This document shows positions 46,670-54,913 of a stretch of DNA of 64,000 nt, in pieces. The position numbers and the translations under genes are program-made. The DNA comes from an uncultured Duncaniella sp. (GTDB taxonomy: Bacteria; Bacteroidota; Bacteroidia; Bacteroidales; Muribaculaceae). Below the pieces are notes generated by a model. That model saw only the letters and a program-made list of their open reading frames with translations. It was not told where the DNA came from and ran no database searches. Position 1 is the stretch's first letter; every line of letters starts with the position of its first letter. The DNA lies in assembly GCA_910577255.1 (NCBI GenBank), contig CAJTMH010000002.1, forward strand, positions 62,001 to 126,000, given 5' to 3'.

Positions 46670-48703
46670 TTATTTCTTAAGAAAAGCATCGACCTTAGCC
46701 TTGACAGCATCAGCGGTGAAGCCGAATTTCTCATCGAGAACCTTATAAGGAGCTGACGCGCCGAAGTGATCGAGACCGAATACTTCGCCACCGGCACCTA
46801 CAAGCTCGCGGAGAGTGGAAGGAAGACCGGCAGTGAGACCGAAGGTCGGAACCGCGCGAGGAATAACTGACTCACGGTAGTCAACATCCTGGATGTTGAA
46901 GAGACCAATAGAAGGAACGGACACTACGCGGGCCTTCTTGCCTTCTGCAGCAAGCTTTTCAGCCACTTCGCAAAGGAGCGATACTTCCGAACCATTAGCC
47001 ACGAGGGTTACGTCAGGATTCTCGGCATCCATCACCACGTAGCCACCACGACGGCAACCGGCGTTGGCCTCAGCGAAGCGATCGCCTGAAGCAGCGGGAA
47101 GATCGGGGAGGTTCTGACGTGAGAGCACGAGAGCCGAAGGTGTCTTGAAATTCTCCATCGCCATGGCCCAAGCCACTGAAGTCTCGACGGCATCGGCGGG
47201 ACGAAGCACGAGCATCGAGGGTTCGCCGTTGAAATTGCGGAGCTCTTCCATCAGGCGGAGTTGTGCTTCCTGTTCCACAGGTTCGTGGGTAGGACCATCC
47301 TCACCTACGCGGAATGCGTCATGAGTCCAGATATATTTCACCGGAAGTTCCATGAGAGCCGCCATACGCACAGCAGGCTTCATATAGTCGCTGAACACGA
47401 AGAATGTGCCGCAAGCGCCTATCACGCCACCGTGGAGCACGATACCGTTGAGCACGGCTGCCATAGTGAGCTCCGACACACCTGCATGGAGGAATGCACC
47501 AGAGAAATCACCATTGGTGAAAGGATGGGTCTTCTTGAGGAATGCGTCGGTCTTGTCGGAATTGGCAAGGTCGGCTGACGACACAATCATATTGTTGACT
47601 TTTTCGGCGAGCACACCAAGGACGTCGGCTGATGCCTGACGGCTTGCGATATTGGCTTTGTGGGGAATAGCCTTCCAGTCGATTTCAGGGAGCTTGTTGT
47701 CGAGGAACGAGTGAAGTTCCTTAGCAAGTTCGGGGTTAGCGGCTTCCCAGGCAGCCTGTTCGGCACGGCGAGCCTTAACGATTTCACGGAGTTCAGCACG
47801 ACGAGCCTCGTAGAGAGCCTTTACATCGTCAAAAATCACCCAGGGATTTTCGGGGTCGGCTCCGAGATTCTTCATGGTAGCGGCATAGTCGGCTCCCGAA
47901 GCGCTCAGAGGCTGACCGTGAGTGCTGCACTGGCCTTCGAAGTTAGAACCGTCGGCCTTAACACATCCGCGGCCCATCACTGTGTGACCGATGATGATGG
48001 TGGGACGCTTGGTCTCGCCCTGTGCAGCCACAATGGCCTTGGCGATTTCAACGGGATCGTTGCCGTTGATCTCAATCACGTTCCAATGCCATGCACGATA
48101 TTTGGCTGCAACATCCTCAGTGTCCACAGCATCAACCATGGTGGACAGCTGCACCTTGTTGCTGTCATAGAACATTATGAGATTATGCAGACCCAGATAA
48201 CCGGCAAGACGGCCGGCGCCCTGAGAAATCTCTTCCTGAATGCCACCGTCGGAAATAAATGCATAGGTCTTGTGGCTCATCCATTCACCGAAACGAGCTG
48301 AGAGAAAACGCTCTGCAATGGCGCATCCTACAGCCATGGTGTGGCCCTGTCCGAGAGGACCGGAGGTGTTCTCAACACCACGTTCGGGATGAAGCTCGGG
48401 GTGTCCGGGTGTGGGAGAGCCCCACTGACGGAACTGCTGGAGCTCAGCTACTGTATAATGACCGAACAAGGCAAGAACGCTATAAAGCATCGGCGACATG
48501 TGGCCCGGGTCAAGGAAGAAACGGTCACGGCCAAGCCATTTGCCGTCGTCAGGGTCAGTGATTAGGAACTGGGAGTAAAGGACGTTGACAAAATCGGCTC
48601 CGCCCATAGCACCGCCGGGGTGACCGGACTTGGCTTTCTCAACCATAGAGGCAGCTAAGATTCGGATATTGTCAGCTGCGCGGTTTGTTGCGTTTAAATC
48701 CAT
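46670..48703 (-). CDS. tkt: Transketolase
   Basis: Thiamine-diphosphate enzyme of the pentose phosphate pathway that moves two-carbon units between sugar phosphates. The 677-residue protein is complete: SGHPGGAMGGADF near the N-terminus, a ThDP motif of the SDGGIQEEIS...YDSNKVQLS form, the transketolase signature GEDGPTHEPVEQ with the catalytic glutamate context, and a C-terminal domain ending at FGASAPYKVLDEKFG. It has its own -7 box and terminator, so it is a single-gene unit. Confidence 0.97.
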   Translation of the reverse strand: MDLNATNRAADNIRILAASMVEKAKSGHPGGAMGGADFVNVLYSQFLITDPDDGKWLGRDRFFLDPGHMSPMLYSVLALFGHYTVAELQQFRQWGSPTPGHPELHPERGVENTSGPLGQGHTMAVGCAIAERFLSARFGEWMSHKTYAFISDGGIQEEISQGAGRLAGYLGLHNLIMFYDSNKVQLSTMVDAVDTEDVAAKYRAWHWNVIEINGNDPVEIAKAIVAAQGETKRPTIIIGHTVMGRGCVKADGSNFEGQCSTHGQPLSASGADYAATMKNLGADPENPWVIFDDVKALYEARRAELREIVKARRAEQAAWEAANPELAKELHSFLDNKLPEIDWKAIPHKANIASRQASADVLGVLAEKVNNMIVSSADLANSDKTDAFLKKTHPFTNGDFSGAFLHAGVSELTMAAVLNGIVLHGGVIGACGTFFVFSDYMKPAVRMAALMELPVKYIWTHDAFRVGEDGPTHEPVEQEAQLRLMEELRNFNGEPSMLVLRPADAVETSVAWAMAMENFKTPSALVLSRQNLPDLPAASGDRFAEANAGCRRGGYVVMDAENPDVTLVANGSEVSLLCEVAEKLAAEGKKARVVSVPSIGLFNIQDVDYRESVIPRAVPTFGLTAGLPSTLRELVGAGGEVFGLDHFGASAPYKVLDEKFGFTADAVKAKVDAFLKK

Positions 48704-48783
48704 GTGGTTTTCTATATAATATAAATGTGATAAACGTGATAATACGCCAGTTTAGTTTAAGGCAACTGCCAGCAGGCAGTCCG

Positions 48784-48791
48784 CAAATTTA
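48784..48791 (-). promoter_or_regulatory. Putative -7 box of tkt
   Basis: Minus-strand TAAATTTG (48791-48784) directly after the terminator at 48797-48834. The leader to the ATG at 48703 would be about 75 bases. The -33 position overlaps that terminator and lacks a clear TTG. Confidence 0.55.
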
Positions 48792-48796
48792 CAAAT

Positions 48797-48834
48797 AAAA
48801 AACGAATTCCCCGCCATAAACGGCAAGGAATTCG
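48797..48834 (-). terminator. Intrinsic terminator of the upstream RNA gene
   Basis: CGAATTCC (48803-48810) pairs with GGAATTCG (48827-48834), with GCC/GGC inside. On the minus strand it is followed by six T (48802-48797). No protein gene precedes it on this strand, so it must end a non-coding transcript. Confidence 0.8.
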
Positions 48835-49293
48835 ACACACAATAGTAACAAATAAACAGATGTGCCGCTTTTCACAAAGCGCAAAACACACCTATGGTTC
48901 CGACCTTGGGGTTATGTTTGACCCCGCGGTCTAAATCCTTGCCCTGCGCATGGCACGGGATGATGAGGAAGGGGGCTCACGACACCGAGATTACCCGGTA
49001 TCTCTTGTATGCTCGTTAGTTGAAGCCCCCTTGTAAGGTATAGCCGACAAAGCAGAGCTCTCCCGCGCCATATCCAAATGGCCGGGCAGCCTCGACTGCT
49101 ATAAAAATATACTGCCGGAGATAATGCTTTAGGAGGATTCGTGGCATCTCGCTCTAATCCTGTAAGGATGTGGCGATGCCTCTATACGAGTGCCGGGATG
49201 TCGCGCCCTTAGCGCCGACCATCGGCTAAAAAGTGTTTCAATGTCAGTATGTTTTTATGTAGTTTTGAGACTTTGACTCTGTGTCAAATTTTA
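48797..49293 (-). ncRNA. Structured non-coding RNA candidate upstream of tkt
   Basis: No plausible protein is encoded, but the minus strand has a promoter (TTG 49332-49330, N22, TAAATTTG 49307-49300), a terminator at 48797-48834 and a dense fold between. The clearest part is a rod: 9 bp (48969-48977/49024-49032), then 4 bp (48979-48982/49013-49016), then 5 bp (48987-48991/49000-49004). A closing helix pairs 48952-48956 with 49190-49194 and 48965-48968 with 49179-49182. Further hairpins lie at 49143-49180 (GGCATC/GATGCC enclosing ATCCT/AGGAT), 48902-48931 (GACC/GGTC around GGGGT/ACCCC) and 49215-49225. The size recalls RNase P RNA or tmRNA, but neither the GAGGAAAGTCC-type core nor a tag reading frame is visible. 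It may be a Bacteroidales-specific RNA. Confidence 0.6.
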
Positions 49294-49299
49294 TCTGTG

Positions 49300-49332
49300 C
49301 AAATTTAAGTAATGTCGCCAAATCTATCACAA
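49300..49332 (-). promoter_or_regulatory. Promoter of the structured RNA
   Basis: Minus-strand TTG (49332-49330), a 22-base spacer and TAAATTTG (49307-49300), predicting a transcript start near 49293. The spacer is at the long end of the usual range. Confidence 0.5.
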
Positions 49333-49465
49333 TTTTATGATAACTTTTTTTTAAAAATAATGTAGACCCATAGGGGATTTAACGCGGATGGACGTATCAG
49401 TAGCATGTTAAGGCTAAAATAGCATGACTAAAATTACATTAAGCACCTGAGATTTTACCCTGTGG

Positions 49466-49498
49466 TTGGCGATTATTATGAAAAAATGTTTAACTTTG
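49466..49498 (+). promoter_or_regulatory. Promoter of the sugar transporter gene
   Basis: TTG (49466-49468), a 22-base spacer and TAACTTTG (49491-49498). Transcription should begin near 49504, which rules out the upstream in-frame start at 49466 and favours the ATG at 49583, with a leader of about 79 bases. The region 49308-49465 is A/T-rich and otherwise shows nothing. Confidence 0.65.
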
Positions 49499-49582
49499 CC
49501 AGAGACTAAGGTAAAAACACCTTTTTGTAGTTTCCACATCGATTCTAACTCAAAAACAAATAACAAAATCCTTATCAACCAA

Positions 49583-50968
49583 ATGGAAAATTCCGCTAAG
49601 AAAAACGGGAATCTCGTCGCGATTATCGTGATGTTCTTCATCTATGCGATGATCTCGTTTGTGACCAACCTCGCTGCCCCTATCGGTACAATCTGGGGCT
49701 ATCAGTTTGAAGGCAACTCAGTGCTCGGCATGCTGGGCAACATGATGAACTTCCTGGCCTATCTGTTCATGGGTATCCCTGCAGGCAACCTTCTTGTAAA
49801 AATCGGATATAAAAAGACTGCACTCTGGGCTCTCGCCGTGGGCATCATCGGTCTTTTCATTCAGTATCTGTCAAGTGTAGTCGGTGCTGAGACAGTAGTG
49901 ATGAACTTCTCATCTACCACCGCAGAAGGTGCTGCCGTCACTTTCCCCATCACACTAAACTTCTTCATCTATCTTCTCGGCGCATTCGTCTGCGGTTTCT
50001 GCGTATGTATGCTCAACACCGTTGTCTGCCCGATGCTCAACTTCCTTGGCGGCGGTGGCAACCGTGGTAACCAGCTGCTTCAGTCGGCAGGCTCATTCAA
50101 CTCATTGACCGGAACCCTTACTCCCGCGTTCGTTGGCGCACTCATCGGCGTGCTCTCTAAGGACACAATGATCGGCGCGGTGACCCCGCTTCTCTTCATC
50201 GGTATCGCCATTTTCGTGGTGGCATTCATTATCCTCTGTTTTGTTGCCATCCCCGAGCCTAACCTCAAAAAGGGCAATAAGAAGGTAAAGTATTCACACT
50301 CACCCTGGAATTTCCGCCACACAGTCCTGGGTGTAATCGGTATCTTCTTCTATGTAGGTATTGAAATCGGCATCCCCGGCACTCTCAACTTCTATCTTGC
50401 CGACCAAGGCGTAAACGGCGCAGGAATTATCGGTGAGGCCTCCACGATAGCAGGAGCCATCGTGGCTGTCTACTGGCTGTTCATGCTCGTGGGCCGTACC
50501 CTCTCAGGCTTCATCAGCGGCTCGGTATCGTCACGCACCCAGCTGATTGTAGTGTCAACCACCGCAATAATCCTCATTATTTTCGCAATCTTCATCCCCA
50601 AGACAGCAACATTCCCTGTTCCCGAAGTGATTTATGAAGGCGGAGCACAAGTGCCTGTAAGCGCGTTCCTGCTGATCCTCTGCGGTCTCTGCACATCAAT
50701 CATGTGGGGTGGCATCTTCAACCTCGCAGTCGAAGGCCTCGGCAAATACACAGCTCAGGCTTCGGGCATCTTCATGATGATGGTAGTAGGTGGCGGCGTT
50801 ATGCCACTTATCCAGAATGCAATCGCCCACGCAGCCGGATACATGGTTTCATACTGGCTCGTTGTCGCAATGCTCGCCTACCTGCTCTTCTACGGTCTTA
50901 TCGGTTCAAAGAATGTCAACACCGACATCCCTGTTGACGAGGAAGCTGTTGACCCTCTCAATCTCTGA
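49583..50968 (+). CDS. FucP-type major facilitator sugar:proton symporter
   Basis: A 461-residue inner-membrane transporter with about 12 membrane helices. Family signs are NLAAPIGTIWGYQFEGN in the first loop, GIPAGNLLVKIGYKKTAL (the MFS loop 2-3 motif), LNTVVCPMLNFLGGGGNRGNQ and IEIGIPGTLNFYL. This fits the fucose/galactose/hexose symporter group; glucose, galactose or fucose are all possible. The start is set by the promoter at 49466-49498. It stands alone, ending at a perfect terminator. Confidence 0.88.
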   Translation: MENSAKKNGNLVAIIVMFFIYAMISFVTNLAAPIGTIWGYQFEGNSVLGMLGNMMNFLAYLFMGIPAGNLLVKIGYKKTALWALAVGIIGLFIQYLSSVVGAETVVMNFSSTTAEGAAVTFPITLNFFIYLLGAFVCGFCVCMLNTVVCPMLNFLGGGGNRGNQLLQSAGSFNSLTGTLTPAFVGALIGVLSKDTMIGAVTPLLFIGIAIFVVAFIILCFVAIPEPNLKKGNKKVKYSHSPWNFRHTVLGVIGIFFYVGIEIGIPGTLNFYLADQGVNGAGIIGEASTIAGAIVAVYWLFMLVGRTLSGFISGSVSSRTQLIVVSTTAIILIIFAIFIPKTATFPVPEVIYEGGAQVPVSAFLLILCGLCTSIMWGGIFNLAVEGLGKYTAQASGIFMMMVVGGGVMPLIQNAIAHAAGYMVSYWLVVAMLAYLLFYGLIGSKNVNTDIPVDEEAVDPLNL

Positions 50969-51018
50969 TAAAGTAGTCCCCCGAGGCTCTGACATGGGGA
51001 AACACTGATACAAACGAC

Positions 51019-51059
51019 GTGCCCCTCAGCCTGATTGACCGGCTGAGGGGCACATATTT
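51019..51059 (+). terminator. Terminator of the sugar transporter gene
   Basis: GTGCCCCTCAGCC (51019-51031) pairs perfectly with GGCTGAGGGGCAC (51041-51053), followed by ATATTTTTG. Confidence 0.92.
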
Positions 51060-51119
51060 TTGCCCATTCTTCCCCTGCTATCCTCTATGTGAACAACTCC
51101 CCACCCTATTTCATGTTTT

Positions 51120-51428
51120 CTAATCGCCGATTACAGGTTCCGACAATGGATCACGAGGCTTAGGATAAGGCTTTGCAGTACGCGATTTTTTCTTTTTTGA
51201 ATCTGTGCGTTTGTCTGGCTTTGTCTTGCCGTCAGCAGCCGTATCCGCTCCGGGTGGGGTCATTTTGCTTGCGATCGAGTCGACCAATGCAGCATCAGCA
51301 ACTGATTCAGACGCAACAGAGGAGCCAGGGCGACGGCTGTGCCACGCCACCACACAAGTGATTAGAATGAAGACCGCTATAAGAGCTATGACGCCCCTAC
51401 GCTCACCTGAAGTGAAATATTTTGACAT
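51120..51428 (-). CDS. Small single-pass membrane protein, lysine-rich
   Basis: A 102-residue protein starting MSKYFTSGERRGVIAL. An upstream in-frame ATG would run into the rplQ terminator and is rejected. One membrane helix at about 13-30 is followed by a Ser/Ala-rich and then Lys/Arg-rich tail (KRTDSKKKKSRTAKPYPKPR). The S-G-E-R-R-G start just before a membrane helix recalls the N-terminus of Bacteroidota ComEA-like helix-hairpin-helix proteins, but the DNA-binding repeats are missing. Function unknown; it could be a shortened relative. It lies between two terminators, so it needs its own promoter or read-through from rplQ. Confidence 0.65.
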   Translation of the reverse strand: MSKYFTSGERRGVIALIAVFILITCVVAWHSRRPGSSVASESVADAALVDSIASKMTPPGADTAADGKTKPDKRTDSKKKKSRTAKPYPKPRDPLSEPVIGD

Positions 51429-51473
51429 GTGAAGGAATTTTATCGCAAGGCAGTAGAGACAAGGGAATATATA

Positions 51474-51518
51474 AAAAACACCGTCCACGAGCATCTAAGC
51501 CGCAAGGACGGTGTTTTT
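51474..51518. terminator. Terminator at the end of the ribosomal protein cluster
   Basis: AAAAACACCGTCC (51474-51486) pairs perfectly with GGACGGTGTTTTT (51506-51518) around a 19-base loop, with A and T tracts suiting both strands. It ends transcription after rplQ. Confidence 0.9.
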
Positions 51519-51557
51519 AATGTTTTGCTATCGAGATAGTCTTCAGTCGAAGAAAAC

Positions 51558-52052
51558 TTATTCAGCAGCAGGAGCTTCAGCTGCGGGAGCTGCAGTCTCG
51601 GCTGCGGGAGTCTCAGCAGCTGCAGACTTGCCACCACGACGTGAACGGCGAGTGCGGCCGGCTTTCTTAGAAGGCTTATCATTGAGCATGTTTTCGTTGT
51701 AGTCAACGAGCTCAATGAAGCACATCATGGCGTTGTCACCAAGACGGTTGCCAGTCTTGAGAATGCGGGTGTAACCACCGGGGCGGTTAGCAATCTTCTG
51801 AGCTACTTCACGGAACAGTTCGGTGACAGCTTCCTTGTTCTGAAGGTAGCTGAACACAAGACGGCGGTTGGGAGTGCTGTCTTCCTTTGCGCGGTTAATG
51901 AGGGGCTCAGCATACATGCGGAGAGCCTTAGCCTTGGCGAGCGTAGTGAAGATGCGCTTGTGCATAATCAGCGAGATCGTCATGTTGGCGAGCAGCGCGT
52001 CGCGATGAGCCTTCTTGCGACTGAGGTGATTGAATTTTTTATTGTGTCTCAT
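51558..52052 (-). CDS. rplQ: 50S ribosomal protein L17
   Basis: Large-subunit protein near the peptide exit site. The 164-residue protein begins MRHNKKFNHLSRKKAHRDAL, the L17 signature. The conserved core ends near residue 120; the remaining ~40 residues form a basic stretch (KKAGRTRRSRRGGK) and an Ala/Pro/Glu-rich tail, longer than in E. coli (127 residues). It is last in the cluster, eight bases after rpoA. Confidence 0.97.
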   Translation of the reverse strand: MRHNKKFNHLSRKKAHRDALLANMTISLIMHKRIFTTLAKAKALRMYAEPLINRAKEDSTPNRRLVFSYLQNKEAVTELFREVAQKIANRPGGYTRILKTGNRLGDNAMMCFIELVDYNENMLNDKPSKKAGRTRRSRRGGKSAAAETPAAETAAPAAEAPAAE

Positions 52053-52060
52053 CGTTATAA

Positions 52061-53053
52061 TTACTCTTTATCAAGTTTATATTTTGAAATATCCATTCCG
52101 AACGAGAGGTTGAGGTTGGCGAGGAGCTCGTCAAGCTCAGTCAGAGACTTCTTACCAAAGTTACGGAATTTCAAGAGGTCGGTCTTGTTGAAGACCACGA
52201 GTTCACCAAGGGTTTCCACCTCGGCGCTCTTGAGGCAGTTAAGCGCACGCACTGAGAGGTCCATGTCCACAAGTTTTGACTTGAGGAGTTGGCGCATGTG
52301 GAGCACTTCTTCATCAAATTCCTCTTCACCGTCAGTCTCGTCTGTCTCAAGAGTAATCTTTTCGTCAGAGAAGAGCATGAAGTGATAGATGAGGATTTTT
52401 GCTGCTTCCTTAAGCGCGTCCTTCGGGAGGATAGAACCGTCAGTGGTGATTTCAAGTGTGAGCTTGTCGTAGTCGGTCTTTTGATCAACGCGGAAGTTCT
52501 CCACCGTGTATTTCACATTCTGGATTGGGGTGTAGATTGAGTCTATAGCGAGGACATCGATAGCGTCGTTTGCGCTGCGGTTTTCCTCGGCAGGTACCCA
52601 ACCGCGACCCTTGTTGATTGTGAGGTCGATAGTGAAGCTGGCGCTCGGATCCAAATGACAGATGACTAAGTCGGGGTTCAGAACTTCAAATCCTGAGAGG
52701 ACTTTGCCTATGTCACCGGCTGTGAACTCTTCCTGACCTGACACAGTGATGGTAGCCTTTTCGAAATCGGTATCTTCAACCGTCTGCTTGAGGTTGACTT
52801 TCTTGAGGTTAAGAATGATGTTTGTGACATCTTCCTTGACACCGGGAATAGTGTCAAACTCGTGCTTTACGCCATCGATACGGATGGTAGAGATAGCGAA
52901 GCCTTCGAGCGATGACAAAAGGATGCGACGCAATGCGTTGCCAATGGTAATACCATATCCCGGTTCCAATGGCTTAAACTCAAATTTACCGAAGTGATTA
53001 TCGGCTTCCAACATTAGGACCTTGTCGGGTTTCTGGAATGCTAATATAGCCAT
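52061..53053 (-). CDS. rpoA: RNA polymerase alpha subunit
   Basis: Assembles RNA polymerase and contacts upstream promoter DNA. The 330-residue protein has the N-terminal dimerisation domain (EPGYGITIGNALRRILLSSLEG) and a C-terminal domain from about 250 (LDMDLSVRALNCLKSAEVETL; FRNFGKKSL). It is of normal length and lies between rpsD (17 bases) and rplQ, as in other Bacteroidota. Confidence 0.98.
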   Translation of the reverse strand: MAILAFQKPDKVLMLEADNHFGKFEFKPLEPGYGITIGNALRRILLSSLEGFAISTIRIDGVKHEFDTIPGVKEDVTNIILNLKKVNLKQTVEDTDFEKATITVSGQEEFTAGDIGKVLSGFEVLNPDLVICHLDPSASFTIDLTINKGRGWVPAEENRSANDAIDVLAIDSIYTPIQNVKYTVENFRVDQKTDYDKLTLEITTDGSILPKDALKEAAKILIYHFMLFSDEKITLETDETDGEEEFDEEVLHMRQLLKSKLVDMDLSVRALNCLKSAEVETLGELVVFNKTDLLKFRNFGKKSLTELDELLANLNLSFGMDISKYKLDKE

Positions 53054-53070
53054 GGATCTTAATTTAATGA

Positions 53071-53676
53071 TTATTTAGAATACAACTCGACGATAAGCTG
53101 CTCTTTGATGTTCTCGGGGATATCTTCACGGGCGGGAACGTGGAGGAATTTGCCAGATTTGAGGCTTTCGTCCCATTCGAGCCAGGGATACTTGCTGTGG
53201 TTAAAACCGGCGAGAGCGTCGGCAATTACTTCGAGAGACTTAGATTTTTCGCGCACACCGATCACGTCACCGGGCTGAACAGCGTAAGAGGCGATGTTAA
53301 CCACCTTGCCGTTAACGACGATGTGACGGTGAAGAACGAGCTGACGAGCAGCTGCGCGGGTGGGGGCGATGCCGAGACGATATACTACGTTATCGAGACG
53401 ACCTTCGAGAAGCTGGAGAAGGATTTCACCAGTGATACCCTTTGCGCGTGATGCTTTGTCAAAAAGGTTGTGGAACTGCTTTTCGAGCACGCCATAAGTG
53501 TATTTGGCCTTCTGCTTCTCACGGAGCTGCACGCCGTACTCAGAAGTTTTTCTTCTCTTATTGAGTCCGTGCTGGCCCGGGGGATAGTTTTTCTTGGTGA
53601 GGACTTTGTCTTCACCGAAGATGGGTTCGCCGAACTTACGGGCGATTTTGGTGCGGGGGCCTGTGTATCTTGCCAT
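53071..53676 (-). CDS. rpsD: 30S ribosomal protein S4
   Basis: A primary 16S rRNA binder that starts small-subunit assembly. The 201-residue protein begins MARYTGPRTKIARKFGEPIF and contains the S4 domain (RLDNVVYRLGIAPTRAAARQLVLHRHI). In E. coli S4 represses the alpha operon by binding its mRNA. Here a 300-base gap lies directly upstream, the longest in the cluster. Confidence 0.98.
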   Translation of the reverse strand: MARYTGPRTKIARKFGEPIFGEDKVLTKKNYPPGQHGLNKRRKTSEYGVQLREKQKAKYTYGVLEKQFHNLFDKASRAKGITGEILLQLLEGRLDNVVYRLGIAPTRAAARQLVLHRHIVVNGKVVNIASYAVQPGDVIGVREKSKSLEVIADALAGFNHSKYPWLEWDESLKSGKFLHVPAREDIPENIKEQLIVELYSK

Positions 53677-53976
53677 TTTTGTTTGAGTTTGATTGTTGTT
53701 TCACTGCCTCGGAATATATCCGTCAGAATGAATGTCGGGTGACAGCCGCGACCACAGAGAGGTGATAAAAATGTGGTCTATTTCACTATACATTCCACGA
53801 GAGGGATAATGAGATGGGGAATAGTCAAGTCCCCTCCTATCCTATCGGCATGTGAGTTTTGTAAAATTGAAGATTCAAAATTTACTTTGTTGCGCTGCTT
53901 CGATTCCGAGGTCCATTGATGTTATGAAAGTAGAGCTGGACGACGGACTCTGAAGCCTGGAAAGCGAAGCGGAGTA
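53677..53976 (-). promoter_or_regulatory. 300-base structured gap upstream of rpsD, possible S4 leader
   Basis: No open frame of interest, but several helices are visible: GACCACA (53750-53756) with TGTGGTC (53772-53778), 7 bp; GGATA (53804-53808) with TATCC (53838-53842) enclosing GGGGA/TCCCC (53816-53820/53830-53834); CGGA/TCCG (53710-53713/53719-53722); and an 8-bp long-range helix 53895-53902/53965-53972 with one wobble. No good internal promoter was found. An autoregulatory site for S4 is an inference. Confidence 0.45.
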
Positions 53977-54366
53977 TTATACGCGACGACGCTTGGGAGG
54001 ACGGCAACCGTTGTGGGGAAGCGGAGTAACGTCAACGATTTCAGTCACTTCGATACCTGCGCCGTGTACGGTGCGGATAGCTGACTCACGTCCGTTACCG
54101 GGACCCTTAACATAAGCCTTCACTTTACGGAGGCCGAGATCATAGGCCACCTTTGCACAATCCTGCGCTGCCATCTGGGCTGCGTAAGGAGTGTTCTTCT
54201 TGGAGCCACGGAAACCCATCTTACCTGCTGAAGACCAAGAGATGACCTGACCTTCTGAGTTTGCAAGACAAACGATGATGTTGTTGAAAGATGAGTGTAC
54301 GTGAAGCTGGCCGGCAGCATCAACCTTAACGTTTCTTTTCTTTGCTGCGACTGTCTTTTTTGCCAT
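53977..54366 (-). CDS. rpsK: 30S ribosomal protein S11
   Basis: Lines the mRNA path at the platform of the small subunit. The 129-residue protein contains the family signatures SFNNIIVCLANSEGQVISWSS, GFRGSKKNTPYAAQ and NGCRPPKRRRV at the C-terminus. It starts nine bases after rpsM. Confidence 0.98.
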   Translation of the reverse strand: MAKKTVAAKKRNVKVDAAGQLHVHSSFNNIIVCLANSEGQVISWSSAGKMGFRGSKKNTPYAAQMAAQDCAKVAYDLGLRKVKAYVKGPGNGRESAIRTVHGAGIEVTEIVDVTPLPHNGCRPPKRRRV

Positions 54367-54375
54367 ATCAGATTA

Positions 54376-54756
54376 TTATTTAGTAGCTTTTTTCTTGTTA
54401 GCAACTGTTTTCTTACGGCCCTTACGGGTACGAGCGTTGTTCTTGGTGCTCTGGCCACGCACAGGGAGACCGTTACGGTGACGGATGCCACGGTAGCAAC
54501 CGATGTCCATGAGACGCTTGATGTTGAGCTGGATTTCGCTGCGGAGATCACCTTCTACTTTGTAATCAGCACCGATGACTTCACGCACCTTGGCTGCCTG
54601 ATCATCGGTCCAGTCCTTAACTTTGATGTTGACATCAACGCCGGCTTTACCGAGGATGCTCTTGGCTGCGCTGCGACCGATACCGAAGATGTAGGTCAAG
54701 GCGATTTCACCTCTTTTGTTCTGGGGGAGGTCAACTCCCACGATTCTTACTGCCAT
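54376..54756 (-). CDS. rpsM: 30S ribosomal protein S13
   Basis: Head protein of the small subunit contacting the large subunit and tRNA. The 126-residue protein begins MAVRIVGVDLPQNKRGEIAL and includes YIFGIGRSAAKSIL and the C-terminal RGQSTKNNARTRKG. It has a probable promoter of its own in the 157-base gap before it, so the alpha part of the cluster can be transcribed separately. Confidence 0.98.
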   Translation of the reverse strand: MAVRIVGVDLPQNKRGEIALTYIFGIGRSAAKSILGKAGVDVNIKVKDWTDDQAAKVREVIGADYKVEGDLRSEIQLNIKRLMDIGCYRGIRHRNGLPVRGQSTKNNARTRKGRKKTVANKKKATK

Positions 54757-54788
54757 ATAATTACTTGATTACTTGACTAATTTTTTTG

Positions 54789-54796
54789 CAAAGTTA
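54789..54796 (-). promoter_or_regulatory. Putative internal promoter box before rpsM
   Basis: Minus-strand TAACTTTG (54796-54789) predicts a start near 54783 and a leader of about 27 bases. The -33 element is not clear. The gap also holds ATCAG/CTGAT and a long-range CACCGAA/TTCGGTG pair, perhaps a weak stop after rpmJ. Confidence 0.55.
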
Positions 54797-54913
54797 ATAC
54801 TAATTTTGCAGAGTAGACACCGAAAAATCCCCGAATGAAACACTTATTAGGAATCATTGGGAAATATTAACTAATCAGAGCCTGATTTGCTATCTTCGGT
54901 GACTGCCCGGCAT

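Noticed and set aside
48797..49293. RNase P RNA or tmRNA identity for the structured RNA
   Set aside because: The conserved RNase P core (GAGGAAAGTCC and ACAGAA...GGCTTA) is not found on the minus strand, and no tag peptide frame ending in Ala-Ala-stop or tRNA-like T-arm is visible.
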